Shown: positions 9,412 to 18,193 of the stretch, in pieces
Layout of the letters: every line of letters starts with the position of its first letter
Numbering within the stretch: position 1 is the stretch's first letter
Assembly (NCBI RefSeq): GCF_012912105.1
Contig: NZ_QMEA01000056.1
Span: forward strand, 1 to 38,986
Direction: 5' to 3'
DNA length: 38,986 bases
Source: Brasilonema sp. UFV-L1
GTDB lineage: Bacteria; Cyanobacteriota; Cyanobacteriia; Cyanobacteriales; Nostocaceae
The notes under the pieces: model-generated
Seen by the model: the letters and a program-made list of their open reading frames with translations, nothing else
What the model was told of the DNA's origin: nothing
Databases searched by the model: none
Made by a program: the position numbers and the translations under genes

Positions 9412-9656
9412 GTCGGCGGAAAAATTTATCGGTATGTAACGAAAAGTTAAGAATAATAATTGGAGTAAAATTTAACACGTTCTGTAGTGTAGTTTCCTCG
9501 CTGCCCTCTGGCTTGAACCCCGTTAATTAAGTAAGTCGGTACGATCAAACCAATATATGTTGAGTTTTGTAAAAACTGTGAAATGACCCATTTCTAAGCT
9601 GTTTGCTGATTTTACATTTTGTTACATAGGTTGATTTTTTAACGCCGACTTACTTA
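9405..9656. mobile_element. MITE-like element with TAAGTAAGTCGG ends, nested copy inside
   Basis: TAAGTAAGTCGGCG at 9405-9418 is perfectly inverted at 9643-9656. Similarity continues inward (a GTATGTAAC-like block about 15 nt further in on both sides), so the TIRs may reach about 40 bp. A third related end, TAAGTAAGTCGGTACG, starts at 9528, giving a possible shorter unit 9528-9656. No coding capacity. The following stretch 9657-9966 holds no gene; a short hairpin-like segment at 9750-9790 recalls IS200/IS605 ends but is too weak to call. Confidence 0.55.
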
Positions 9657-9966
9657 TCGGATAGTAAATCATGTGTTGAATCCAAGAAACTAAGCTGAAT
9701 TATCAGGAAAAGCTAAAAATTGAAAGTCCTAAGAAAAGTCAATATGTGACATCCTCCTACACGCTCACGGAGTACCGTTACAGTGAGAGACTTACGGCGT
9801 TTTAGCTTAAACAAAACTTAAAAAAATTATGCAGCTATGGGAGGAGCTGGTTCGCAATCAAACAAGTGCAGCTATTCATCAAACTAGAATAATACTGATA
9901 AGATTACTGAGCCAGTAGTTCAAAAGCAGAGGATATATTCAGTATTGTCCCTGTATAGTATGGCTC

Positions 9967-11415
9967 ATGAATCACTCTGCAACACCATCTTGGAATGAAG
10001 TCCGAGCAGCATTTCAAAAAATCTGGGGTTATGAAGATTTCCGTCCACCACAGGGAGAAATTATCCAGAGTTTATTAGCAAAAAAAGATACGCTTATTAT
10101 CATGCCTACAGGTGGGGGGAAGTCAATTTGCTTTCAACTTCCGGCACTGTTACAAACTGGATTAACACTCGTTGTTTCGCCTTTGGTGGCGCTGATGGAA
10201 AATCAGGTGCAGGAACTTCGGGAACGCAATTTACCAGCTGCCCTTTTGCATAGTGAATTGCCCGCTGATAAGCGGCGTATGACTTTACAAGCTTTAGCAC
10301 GACAACAGCTAAGATTACTTTACTTGTCGCCAGAAACTTTACTAAGTAAGCCAGTGTGGGAAAGGTTGTGTCAGCCGCAACTTGTGATTAATGGATTGAT
10401 ACTTGATGAAGCGCATTGTTTGGTACAGTGGGGAGACACTTTTAGACCAGCTTATCGAAGATTGGGGACGGTACGACCAGCGCTGCTCAAATCAAAACCA
10501 TTGGGAACAAATATAGCGCTAGCCGCTTTTACCGCCACCGCTGACCCCCTAGCCCAAAATAAAATTCGAGAAGTTCTTCAGCTGCAGCAACCGGCAGTTT
10601 TTCGTATTTATCCTTACCGATCTAATATTAACCTTTTTATTCGTATAGTTTGGACTCCAAGAGGCAGAAAGCAACAATTATTAAAATTTCTTTCGGATAA
10701 ACAAAAACAAACTGGGCTCGTTTACGTTCGGACAAGGCGAGATAGCGAGGAGTTGGCTGCATGGCTGCAAAAGATGGGTTACGTTACGGCAGGTTATCAT
10801 GCAGGATTGGGCGCAGAGGAACGCCGCGATATAGAAGCACTATGGCTGAGTGGAAAAATGCTGTTTGTCATCTGCACGTGTGCTTTTGGTATGGGGATAA
10901 ATAAGAGCGATGTCCGTTGGGTGGTTCATTTTCACCCACCGTTGTTAATTTCTGAGTACGTGCAAGAAATTGGACGCGCTGGACGAGATGGAAAACCAGC
11001 TCAAGCACTAATGTTGATCAGTGAACCGACAGGGTGGTTAGATCCAGAGGATAAGCAAAGACAAAAATTTTTTGAGGAGAATTTGCAGCAGCAACAGCTA
11101 GACGCACAGCAAGTTCTGAAAAAATTGCCGAGAACAGGGGAAGTGAATACTGTAGCGCGAGAGTTTCCTAATGGTGCGATCGCCCTTTCTCTACTACACA
11201 GCAGTGGACAACTCAAGTGGCTTGACCCCTTTCACTACAGTATCGTTCCAGGGGCAAAAACTCAAAGCGTCACACAATTGCACGCTGCAAAGCAGATGAA
11301 TCAATATCTTACCACCAGAGATTGTCGCTGGCGTTTTTTATTGAGTGCTTTTGGTTTTGAGGAAGAAATCAAAAACTGGCGTTGTGGTCACTGTGATAAT
11401 TGCTGCCGAAAATAA
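9967..11415 (+). CDS. RecQ-family ATP-dependent DNA helicase, short form
   Basis: 482 aa, against about 600 for E. coli-type RecQ. Motif 0 (GYEDFRPPQ), Walker A (PTGGGKS, Lys at 52), DEAHC at 147-151, motif III FTATADP and motif VI GRAGRDGK are all present, so the superfamily 2 helicase core is complete. The C-terminus has a zinc-type cluster (CRWRFLLSAFG, then CGHCDNCC) and stops there, so the winged-helix RQC part looks reduced and HRDC is absent. It should unwind DNA 3' to 5' during repair or recombination. The ATG at 9967 is used; an overlapping ATG at 9960 is out of frame. It is followed 78 bp later by the adenosine deaminase-family gene in the same direction, but no functional link is evident. 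Confidence 0.92.
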   Translation: MNHSATPSWNEVRAAFQKIWGYEDFRPPQGEIIQSLLAKKDTLIIMPTGGGKSICFQLPALLQTGLTLVVSPLVALMENQVQELRERNLPAALLHSELPADKRRMTLQALARQQLRLLYLSPETLLSKPVWERLCQPQLVINGLILDEAHCLVQWGDTFRPAYRRLGTVRPALLKSKPLGTNIALAAFTATADPLAQNKIREVLQLQQPAVFRIYPYRSNINLFIRIVWTPRGRKQQLLKFLSDKQKQTGLVYVRTRRDSEELAAWLQKMGYVTAGYHAGLGAEERRDIEALWLSGKMLFVICTCAFGMGINKSDVRWVVHFHPPLLISEYVQEIGRAGRDGKPAQALMLISEPTGWLDPEDKQRQKFFEENLQQQQLDAQQVLKKLPRTGEVNTVAREFPNGAIALSLLHSSGQLKWLDPFHYSIVPGAKTQSVTQLHAAKQMNQYLTTRDCRWRFLLSAFGFEEEIKNWRCGHCDNCCRK

Positions 11416-11493
11416 CTTTGTATCTTAAATTCTTAAACTAATGAAGCGATTACACTGATGTAGAAATGCTTGTACTTTTTCTTTTTTTGAATA

Positions 11494-12531
11494 ATGCTCA
11501 CCTATACATCTACACAGGTTTCTCCAACGCTTGCAACGCGACTGCGATCCATGCCGAAGGTGGAAATTCATGTTCATCTAGAAGGAGCAATAGATGCACA
11601 AACTGTATATAGCATGGCTCAGCGTAATCAAGTGACATTGCCAGTTGCCTCATTTGAAGAGTGGAAATCTTTTTACCAATTTCGAGACTTTCCTCATTTC
11701 ATTGAGGTATATCGCGCTGCTAGTCAGTGTATGCAAACACCAGAGGATTTTGCAGAAATGGCAGAGCAATTCTTGAAGAATCAGTCGCAGCAAAATATCC
11801 GTTATAGCGAAGCCTATTTTAGCCCTGCGCTGCACCACGGTAAGTTAAGCAATGATGAGCTACTTGATGCCTTAGCAGTTGGAGCCGCTACAGGAGAAGA
11901 TAAATATGGCAGTCGGGTTAGGTTCATTGCTGATATTTCCCGAGAATTTTCTGAGTTGCAGAGCCAAGTTTTAGACTTTGCGCTGAAAGGTCAGGAAAAA
12001 GGAATTGTCATTGGTTTTGGCATTGGTGGTCCGGAAACTGGGTATCCCCCTGAAAATTATACCGAAACTTTTGCCAAAGCCCGCTCTCAGGGATTAAGAG
12101 TGGTGGCGCATGCAGGCGAAACAGAAGGACCACCTAGTATTTGGGGCGCTCTGAACAGTTTGCAGGCAGAACGAATTGGGCACGGTGTACGCTGTTTGGA
12201 AGATGCGGTACTGGTAGAAACACTGCGTCAGAAGCAGACACCACTTGAGGTTTCACCACAAAGCAATTACTGCTTGAGTATTGTTTCACCAGACCAACCT
12301 CATCCCATTCGCCAAATGCTAGATGCTGGACTGTACTGTACGCTCAACTCTGACGATCCCCCAATGTTTAGTACCGACCTCAACAACGAGTATCTGACAC
12401 TGGCCGGTCAGGAATTTTCTTGGGAAGAATTATGGCAATTGAATCTCAATACCCTGGAAGCCACTTTCTTGGGAGAAGGAGAAAAAAATCTTTACCGCGC
12501 TGAGTGGCAAGCGTTTTTACAGAATCTTTGA
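11494..12531 (+). CDS. Adenosine deaminase family protein
   Basis: 345 aa, normal for the adenosine/adenine deaminase family, zinc hydrolases that deaminate adenosine or a related purine in the cytosol. The metal-binding HxH is at 26-28 (EIHVHLEG), the third metal histidine in HAGE at 206, the catalytic HGVRC histidine near 230, and the metal-binding Asp pair in NSDDPPMF at 287-288. All key residues are present. The first 19 residues precede the usual PKVELHVHL start, so an alternative start at the ATG at 11551 is possible, though it would leave almost no leader before the motif. Substrate (adenosine, adenine or a modified nucleoside) cannot be decided here. Confidence 0.9.
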   Translation: MLTYTSTQVSPTLATRLRSMPKVEIHVHLEGAIDAQTVYSMAQRNQVTLPVASFEEWKSFYQFRDFPHFIEVYRAASQCMQTPEDFAEMAEQFLKNQSQQNIRYSEAYFSPALHHGKLSNDELLDALAVGAATGEDKYGSRVRFIADISREFSELQSQVLDFALKGQEKGIVIGFGIGGPETGYPPENYTETFAKARSQGLRVVAHAGETEGPPSIWGALNSLQAERIGHGVRCLEDAVLVETLRQKQTPLEVSPQSNYCLSIVSPDQPHPIRQMLDAGLYCTLNSDDPPMFSTDLNNEYLTLAGQEFSWEELWQLNLNTLEATFLGEGEKNLYRAEWQAFLQNL

Positions 12532-12604
12532 AATTTGGCTAAAGTACAACATCACGAAAAAAGTTAGGAGAATTGATTACCGTTAGGCGTTTCTAACAGT
12601 CTGT

Positions 12605-13168
12605 ATGAATGAAAATCAAACCAACGAACCTCAACACAGCATTGTTTCCATCAGCGTACGAGTGCTTTCTCCCGCTGATGCTGAATCATATCGTTTTGTG
12701 CGTTTGCTTGCGCTTCATGAACATCCCCCAGCTTTCGGCTCGTTGCCAGAGAATGAACCAAATCTTTCTGAGATAGCTGCAAGACTCGCAGAGAACGACG
12801 AGCGTTGCTTTTTCGGAGCGTTTCAAGACAATCAACTCATTGGCACCGTCCGGATTTCTCGCTATTGCGCACCCAATGAGAAGCACCGCGCTCATCTTGG
12901 GGGGTTATATGTTTTGCCCGCATTCCGTCGCAACGGTTGTGGTAGATCGCTTGTCAGGCAAGCTTTGAGTTGGGCAGCGAACGCGCGAAGCATTAGAAGA
13001 GTCAACCTAACTGTCGTGACCCAACAAAAAGCAGCGATCTGTCTTTACCAATCACTTGGCTTCCGTATCTATGGTACTGAGCAAGAGACATTCTCGAAAG
13101 CTGGACGTTTCTACGACGAACACCTGATGACATTGGAACTCGCTTCGGATAATGACCGCAACGCCTAA
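12605..13168 (+). CDS. GNAT-family N-acetyltransferase
   Basis: 187 aa with a classical GNAT core: beta-strand LGGLYVLPAFRRNGCGRSL carries the acetyl-CoA pyrophosphate loop (RRNGCG), followed by the VNLTVVTQQKAAICLYQSLGF motif B pattern with the conserved Tyr. It should transfer an acetyl group from acetyl-CoA to a small amine or protein N-terminus; substrate unknown. The Shine-Dalgarno-like AGGAG lies too far upstream (about 33 nt) to be convincing. The gene appears richer in GC than its neighbours. It is bounded by GTTAGGCGT 14 nt before the start and the inverse ACGCCTAAC overlapping the stop, which matches the core-site consensus of integron cassettes. Horizontal acquisition is a reasonable inference. 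Confidence 0.88.
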   Translation: MNENQTNEPQHSIVSISVRVLSPADAESYRFVRLLALHEHPPAFGSLPENEPNLSEIAARLAENDERCFFGAFQDNQLIGTVRISRYCAPNEKHRAHLGGLYVLPAFRRNGCGRSLVRQALSWAANARSIRRVNLTVVTQQKAAICLYQSLGFRIYGTEQETFSKAGRFYDEHLMTLELASDNDRNA

Positions 13169-13220
13169 CAACAGTATGAACCCGAAGCTTAAGTGATGTT
13201 ATTGAGCGTATGGCAAGAGA

Positions 13221-13256
13221 AAAGCTACCCAAACATGGGTACTAATGGGTAGCTTT
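13221..13256. terminator. Bidirectional terminator between the GNAT gene and pheS
   Basis: AAAGCTACCC at 13221-13230 pairs perfectly with GGGTAGCTTT at 13247-13256 around a 16-nt loop. T-rich or A-rich flanks occur on both sides (GAGAAAAGC on the left reads as GCTTTTCTC on the minus strand). It lies between convergent genes and can serve both. Confidence 0.75.
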
Positions 13257-13295
13257 GTTCATAGATTAATTTACAGTTCCTAACCCGTAACTTTT

Positions 13296-14288
13296 TTAAA
13301 ACTGCTGTAGAAAGCGAAGGTCGCTTGCGTACAAACGGCGGATATCATCAATTTGATGTAAAACCATCGCAAAGCGTTCCACACCAAAACCAGCAGCGAA
13401 TCCTGTGTAAAGTTCTGGATCGTACCCCACTGCTTTGAGCACATTTGGATCGACCATACCGCAACCCATAACTTCCAGCCAGCGACCATTCCACTGCAAA
13501 TCAACTTCAGCAGAAGGTTCTGTAAATGGGAAATAACTGGCGCGGAAGCGAATCGGTAAATCACCAAACATCGCTTGCAAAAATATCTTAATTGTGCCTT
13601 TGAGGTCAGTAAACGTCAGTCCTTCGTCAATTGCCAAAAGTTCTATTTGGTGGAAAACTGCTGAGTGAGTTGCATCTACGTTATCTCTCCGGTAAACTCG
13701 TCCTGGCGCAACCACCCGGATAGGTGGTTCCTCTGTTTCCATATAACGAATTTGTACTGACGAGGTATGAGTCCGCAGTAAATTTCCGTCTGGCAGGTAG
13801 AAGGTATCCTGCATATCACGGGCGGGGTGGTCGGGTGGGGTGTTGAGAGCCTCAAAGTTATAGTAATCTGTTTCCATCTCTGGTCCTTGAGCTACAGTGT
13901 AGCCCAAACCGACAAAGATATCCAAAGCTTTGTCGATAATGCCATTGAGGGGATGGACGCGACCTTGAGGACGGTAAATTCCTGGCATTGTCACATCCAA
14001 GGTTTCAGCATCTAGCTGTGCTTGAATTTTTGCCCCTTCCAGAACTGCGCGTTGCTGGTCTAAGCTGTTTTGTAGGGCTTCTTTGACTGTGTTGGCGATC
14101 GCCCCAAATTTTGGTCGTTCCTCCGCACTCAGTTGTCCCATACTGCGCAACAGCGCCCCCAGCTGACCCTTTTTCCCGAGGTAACTGACTCTCAGTTCCT
14201 CCAGACGTTCTAGCGTATCAGCACGGGCGATCGCTTTTTCTCCTTCCTCTCGCAGTTCTAAAAGTTGAGCCTCTAAACTGTTAGTCAT
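13296..14288 (-). CDS. pheS: Phenylalanine-tRNA ligase alpha subunit
   Basis: 330 aa, standard for bacterial PheS, the catalytic subunit of the alpha2-beta2 class II synthetase that charges tRNA-Phe. An N-terminal coiled-coil arm (about 1-90, [16 protein letters not shown]) precedes the class II core. Motif 2 is represented by HSAVFHQIE and the following strand, and motif 3 by GFGVERFAM close to the C-terminus. The PheT partner is not in this window, as is common in cyanobacteria where the two genes are separate. The ATG lies directly against a dispersed ATTTGTC repeat, and no clear Shine-Dalgarno is visible. Confidence 0.97.
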   Translation of the reverse strand: MTNSLEAQLLELREEGEKAIARADTLERLEELRVSYLGKKGQLGALLRSMGQLSAEERPKFGAIANTVKEALQNSLDQQRAVLEGAKIQAQLDAETLDVTMPGIYRPQGRVHPLNGIIDKALDIFVGLGYTVAQGPEMETDYYNFEALNTPPDHPARDMQDTFYLPDGNLLRTHTSSVQIRYMETEEPPIRVVAPGRVYRRDNVDATHSAVFHQIELLAIDEGLTFTDLKGTIKIFLQAMFGDLPIRFRASYFPFTEPSAEVDLQWNGRWLEVMGCGMVDPNVLKAVGYDPELYTGFAAGFGVERFAMVLHQIDDIRRLYASDLRFLQQF

Positions 14289-14311
14289 TAGTTAATAGTC
14301 ATTTGTCAATA

Positions 14312-14356
14312 GTCATTTGTCATGAGTCCAAGACATGGGACTGCTGGACAAATGAC
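14312..14356. repeat. Dispersed GTCATTTGTC inverted repeat
   Basis: GTCATTTGTC at 14312-14321 is inverted at 14347-14356, with an inner AGTCC/GGACT-like pairing, forming a 45-nt hairpin. A tandem partial copy (ATAGTCATTTGTC) lies just before it. The same word with ATGAGTC occurs again at 31403-31472 beside the thioesterase gene, so this is a dispersed family. Confidence 0.6.
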
Positions 14357-14534
14357 ATTAGTATCGCATTAATGAGTTAAAGACAGCGGTAGAAACCAAA
14401 TATCTTTCTACCAGTTTAGCGGCTTTGCCCAATTCAAAGGTCAAAGTTTTATTTTTAACACAGTTGCGCGTTAAAGTAGAAATTTAAAAACAGCGTTAGA
14501 AGATTATGACTCGATCAATTCCTAGCTTTTTTTC

Positions 14535-14671
14535 TTGACACTAGACTCTTAAGTGATGACTAATGAACGGCAGGTACATTTAACGCACTGGGGCAGCAAA
14601 GGCGCATTGCCTCATTCGGACTAACGTTTGTTTCTCCTGTTGACACTGGACTCTTTAGTGATGACTAATGA
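14535..14671 (+). repeat. Direct repeat pair upstream of surE
   Basis: A 32-bp unit beginning TTGACACT and ending GACTAATGA occurs at 14535-14566 and again at 14640-14671 with two mismatches. The second copy ends 6 nt before the surE start. TTGACA resembles a -35 box, but no convincing -10 box is placed with it. The 389-bp spacer 14289-14677 otherwise contains only the preceding ATTTGTC repeat. Confidence 0.6.
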
Positions 14672-14677
14672 CTGATT

Positions 14678-15475
14678 ATGAAAATATTGATTAGCAACGA
14701 TGATGGTATTTCCGCTTTAGGTATTCGTACTCTAGCAAATACTTTGGCTCAAGCAGGTCATGATATCTCTGTCGTTTGCCCGGATCGGGAACGTTCAGCG
14801 ACTGGGCATGGATTGACAATGCATCAACCGATTCGCGCCGAAATCGTTGAGTCGATTTTTCATCCTGCTGTGAGTGCTTGGGCTTGTGATGGAACTCCCT
14901 CAGACTGTGTTAAGTTAGCGCTGTGGGCTTTGTTAGATTCTCCACCAGATTTAGTTCTATCTGGCATTAATCAAGGTGCTAATTTAGGAACCGAAATTCT
15001 CTACTCTGGTACTGTCTCTGCAGCAATGGAAGGTTTAATCGAAGGTATTCCCAGTATGGCACTCAGTCTGACTAGTCATATTAACAAGGATTTTCAACCT
15101 GCTGCTCATTTTGCCAAAATCTTGGTAGAACAATTGGAACAAAATCCTCTACCAGAACTAATGTTACTGAATGTCAATATCCCTGCTGTTAAATGGGAGG
15201 AAATTTCAGGAGTCTCTATCACCCGTCAGGGAGTGCGGCGTTACGTCGATGTCTTTGATAAACGAGTAGACCCTCGTGGTAAAACTTACTACTGGTTAAC
15301 GGGAGAAATTTTAGAAGATGTGGAACCTCCAATAGATTTAAATCTTCCTCAAAATATACCGACAGATGTACATATGATCCGTAAAAACTACATCACCATG
15401 ACTCCATTACAATATAATCTCACTTATGCAAATGGACTGAATCAATTATCTCAGTGGAATTTTAAGTTTCCGTAA
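14678..15475 (+). CDS. surE: 5'/3'-nucleotidase SurE
   Basis: 265 aa, typical for SurE, a metal-dependent survival-protein nucleotidase that dephosphorylates nucleoside 5'- and 3'-monophosphates in the cytosol. The start [10 protein letters not shown] carries the metal-binding Asp8-Asp9 pair. RERSATGHG places the conserved Ser at 40, and [10 protein letters not shown] supplies the conserved Asn. [10 protein letters not shown] follows the family pattern. The ATG is certain because the catalytic Asp pair lies within the first ten residues. No partner gene (pcm or similar) is adjacent; the MBL-fold gene follows after a 291-bp spacer. Confidence 0.97.
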   Translation: MKILISNDDGISALGIRTLANTLAQAGHDISVVCPDRERSATGHGLTMHQPIRAEIVESIFHPAVSAWACDGTPSDCVKLALWALLDSPPDLVLSGINQGANLGTEILYSGTVSAAMEGLIEGIPSMALSLTSHINKDFQPAAHFAKILVEQLEQNPLPELMLLNVNIPAVKWEEISGVSITRQGVRRYVDVFDKRVDPRGKTYYWLTGEILEDVEPPIDLNLPQNIPTDVHMIRKNYITMTPLQYNLTYANGLNQLSQWNFKFP

Positions 15476-15559
15476 AGTTTTTATCTTGATGAAGATAAGT
15501 ATATCAAGCTGATAATAGATGCATGATAGGAAAACATAAGGTTAGAAAGTAGGAGCCTA

Positions 15560-15625
15560 ATGAAGATAACCTATAAGCAAATGTGTGAAAACAAAAACAA
15601 CTGCTTTGAAGTTTTGCATAAGTAA
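15560..15625 (+). CDS. Possible 21-aa leader peptide ORF
   Basis: A strong AGGAG lies 4 nt before an ATG that opens a 21-codon frame (MKITYKQMCENKNNCFEVLHK), ending 141 nt before the MBL-fold gene. A hairpin with a T-run lies between them. The good ribosome site is the only evidence for translation; the peptide resembles nothing I know. Confidence 0.25.
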   Translation: MKITYKQMCENKNNCFEVLHK

Positions 15626-15703
15626 AGGCAAAAGCAACCTCAAACAAGGTATGCTGTTTTACCAAGAAATGAAACCACCACTAAAAGTTGTGAGACAGAA
15701 TAA

Positions 15704-15731
15704 ACTTATCAAGATAAGTCACTATTTTTTG
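15704..15731 (+). terminator. Terminator-like hairpin ahead of the MBL-fold gene
   Basis: ACTTATC pairs with GATAAGT around two bases, followed after CACTA by six T residues. It ends about 36 nt before the ATG of the MBL-fold gene, so it may end surE-side transcription or act as an attenuator. Confidence 0.4.
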
Positions 15732-15766
15732 TATTAAGTGCCCGCTCAGTCCAGCAAGCAACACCC

Positions 15767-16687
15767 ATGTCTAGGATAGAGAATCAATTTAGTGTACATT
15801 TTTGGGGCGTTCGCGGCAGTATTCCCTGTCCGGGACCACATACCGTTCGTTATGGCGGTAATACCCCTTGTATAGAGATGCAAGTGGGCGGCAAACGCTT
15901 AATTTTTGATGGAGGCACAGGATTGCACGTTTTAGGGCAATCTTTGTTGCCTCATTTGCCGATAGAAGCCTACATTTTTTTCACCCACTCCCACTGGGAT
16001 CATATGCAAGGGTTTCCTTTCTTTTATCCAGGATTTGTCAAGGGAAACACCTTTCATATTTACGGTGCGATCGCTCCTGACGGTTCAACTATAGAACAGC
16101 GTCTCAATGACCAGATGCTGCACCCAAATTTTCCAGTCCCCTTGCAGATTATGCAAGCAAATTTAGATTTCTACGACGTTATATCAGGGCAAGCTATTCA
16201 AATTGACGATATTAATATAGAAACAGCTCCACTCAATCATCCGGGAGAAGCTATAGGATACAGAGTGAATTGGCGTGGTGGCGCTGTTGCCTATATTACG
16301 GATACTGAACATTATTCTGACAGACTAGATGAAAATGTCTTATGGTTAGTGCGTAATGCTGACATCCTCATTTATGATTCCACCTACACTGATGAAGAGT
16401 ATTATTCTCCAATCAAGCCTAAAATTGGTTGGGGTCATTCTACATGGCAAGAAGCAGTGAAGGTAGCCAGATCTGCTAATGTCAAAACTCTAGTCATTTT
16501 TCATCACGATCCATCCCATGATGATGATTTTTTGGATCGTGTTGGACAAGAAGTAGCACAAAAATTCCCCAATGCTATCATGGCACGTGAAGGAATGGTT
16601 CTTCAAGTTCCTGTACCAGTCACTTTATCAGAATCTTTTCCGATTAGGAAATTTTCTACTCATAGATTACAGTCGGAACAACTTTAG
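15767..16687 (+). CDS. MBL-fold metallo-hydrolase
   Basis: 306 aa of the metallo-beta-lactamase superfamily. The N-terminus FWGVRGSIPCPGP with RYGGNT is typical of the cyanobacterial and proteobacterial group related to RNase Z/PhnP-like phosphodiesterases. The metal motif HxHxDH is THSHWDH at 74-79. A later ITDTEH and HHDPSHDDDF provide the further His/Asp ligands. It is therefore probably an active two-metal hydrolase of unknown substrate, cytosolic, with no signal peptide. The start at 15767 is taken because the FWGVRGS motif begins 11 residues in. A possible leader ORF and hairpin lie upstream. Confidence 0.85.
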   Translation: MSRIENQFSVHFWGVRGSIPCPGPHTVRYGGNTPCIEMQVGGKRLIFDGGTGLHVLGQSLLPHLPIEAYIFFTHSHWDHMQGFPFFYPGFVKGNTFHIYGAIAPDGSTIEQRLNDQMLHPNFPVPLQIMQANLDFYDVISGQAIQIDDINIETAPLNHPGEAIGYRVNWRGGAVAYITDTEHYSDRLDENVLWLVRNADILIYDSTYTDEEYYSPIKPKIGWGHSTWQEAVKVARSANVKTLVIFHHDPSHDDDFLDRVGQEVAQKFPNAIMAREGMVLQVPVPVTLSESFPIRKFSTHRLQSEQL

Positions 16688-16742
16688 ATTTTGGATTAGA
16701 TTGGTGATTAGGAGCTTTCAGCAGTCAGCAGTTAGCACACAA

Positions 16743-16873
16743 AAAGTGCTCTTGCAATGAGGGTGCGAAGGAGTCTTCCACTCTTGGGGCAACTGCGCTC
16801 TTGAGGATCTCCCCTTTGCCCCGTCAGGCCCAGAGGAGATCCTGAAGCCCTCGTTGAGTGCAAGTGGCGTGTA
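16743..16873. repeat. Long imperfect palindrome between the MBL-fold gene and ribF
   Basis: GGATCTCC is inverted as GGAGATCC in the centre (about 16805-16840), and outside it CTTGCA-ATGAGGG pairs with CCCTCGTTGAG-TGCAAG. The whole region can form a large cruciform or RNA hairpin. The words are like other cyanobacterial dispersed repeats (CTCTTGAGGATC). No gene is seen in 16688-16970. Confidence 0.45.
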
Positions 16874-16970
16874 ATAAACGTCCTTGAGTGAAATGACTCA
16901 TGAGTTGGTACTCAACAACTCTGTTAGCTGACAGCAAATAGCTTAACAAATCTCAAATCCCAGAATCGAC

Positions 16971-18080
16971 GTGCTAAATTTGTCTCAAAATGGGTGTTCT
17001 GTGTGGGTTACTTCTTCGACCGAATCGGCTCGAACTCCAACTTTTGTTGCTCTTGGCAAATTTGACGGCGTACACCGTGGTCATCAAAAAGTTATTCAAC
17101 CAATATTACCGCCCTTGGGGAGAGGGGGGGACAAACACAAGGGAGGACAACAAGAAATTAGCGACACTTCCTCCCTAATCTCGTTGTCTTCTAAGCCCCT
17201 GGTTCCAGTTTCTTCACACGCTTACTCTACGGTTGTCACCTTTAATCCTCATCCAAGCGAATTTTTTACCGGGCAACCCCGTACTTGGTTAACACCATTA
17301 GACGAAAAAATTGATCAGTTGCGATCGCTGGGAGTAGAACAACTGGTTTTGCTGCCTTTCGACAAAGAATTATCTGCCCTATCTGCTGAACAGTTTGTAG
17401 AAAAGATTTTGGTGGAACAACTGCAAGCTGCACGAATTAGCGTCGGGCAAGATTTTTGCTTTGGTTCTAACCGCAGTGGTACAGCTGTAGATTTAAAGTT
17501 GCTCGCCGCCCAGTACGGCATTCCTGTTTCCATCGTTCCTCTAGAAACGTATGCTTCTGATGGAAGTGCAAACAGTGGTGATACTAGTGTTGCTTCCGGC
17601 GAAAACACTCGCATTAGCACTTCACTCATCCGGCAACTTTTACAAAGCGGCGACGTTCAAAGCGCAAATCAGCTATTAGGACGTGCGTACACTCTAATTG
17701 GTCCTGTCATCAAAGGTCAACAATTGGGCAGAACTATTGGCTTTCCTACAGCCAACCTACAATTACCAAAAGACAAGTTTTTGCCCTGCCACGGTGTCTA
17801 TGCTGTTCGTGTTTTAATTGTAGATGAAACACCAGACAATTCAGAGAATATTTACTTGGGTGTGATGAATATAGGTCATCGTCCAACAGTAAATGGTATG
17901 TATGAATCTGTGGAAATCCATCTGTTAGATTGGTCTGGGAATTTGTATGGTAAAAAGTTGATAGTGCAACTAGAAAAATTTTTGCGCCCAGAACAAAAAT
18001 TTTCTTCTCTAGAAGCCCTAAAAACACAAATTCAACAAGACTGTGATGTTGCTAGAGCTTTTTTTCGTTCAGAATGTTAG
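16971..18080 (+). CDS. ribF: Bifunctional riboflavin kinase / FAD synthetase RibF
   Basis: 369 aa, longer than the usual 305-330. It phosphorylates riboflavin to FMN and adenylates FMN to FAD. The N-terminal nucleotidyltransferase half has GKFDGVHRGHQ (HxGH-like) and TFNPHP, then VGQDFCFGSNRSG and STSLIR. The C-terminal flavokinase half has GRTIGFPTANL with the conserved PTAN. The GTG at 16971 is the start giving a normal leader before GKFDG. Between HQKVIQPILP and STVVTFNPHP, residues about 43-80 form an extra low-complexity segment (GRGGDKHKGGQQ, then Ser-rich) encoded by DNA like the intergenic repeats. It is in frame, so the enzyme probably tolerates it as a surface loop. Confidence 0.93.
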   Translation: MLNLSQNGCSVWVTSSTESARTPTFVALGKFDGVHRGHQKVIQPILPPLGRGGDKHKGGQQEISDTSSLISLSSKPLVPVSSHAYSTVVTFNPHPSEFFTGQPRTWLTPLDEKIDQLRSLGVEQLVLLPFDKELSALSAEQFVEKILVEQLQAARISVGQDFCFGSNRSGTAVDLKLLAAQYGIPVSIVPLETYASDGSANSGDTSVASGENTRISTSLIRQLLQSGDVQSANQLLGRAYTLIGPVIKGQQLGRTIGFPTANLQLPKDKFLPCHGVYAVRVLIVDETPDNSENIYLGVMNIGHRPTVNGMYESVEIHLLDWSGNLYGKKLIVQLEKFLRPEQKFSSLEALKTQIQQDCDVARAFFRSEC

Positions 18081-18193
18081 TTTAGCTTGCTAGGGGAATA
18101 GTCAACTATCTACACCTATCTGAGTTCTGAGTACAGATAAGGTAACAGCATGACACTTTAGACTTTAAGAGACTCCTCGGACTGAGGTCACGG

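Noticed and set aside
9745-9795. Possible IS200/IS605 right-end hairpin (CTCACGG...GTGAGAG)
   Set aside because: Only one short imperfect stem, no TnpA/TnpB sequence within reach; too weak to annotate.
12582-13260. Full integron attC site after the GNAT gene
   Set aside because: Only the first core site is visible; no L sites or second GTTRRRY core in the expected distance, so only the border similarity is reported.
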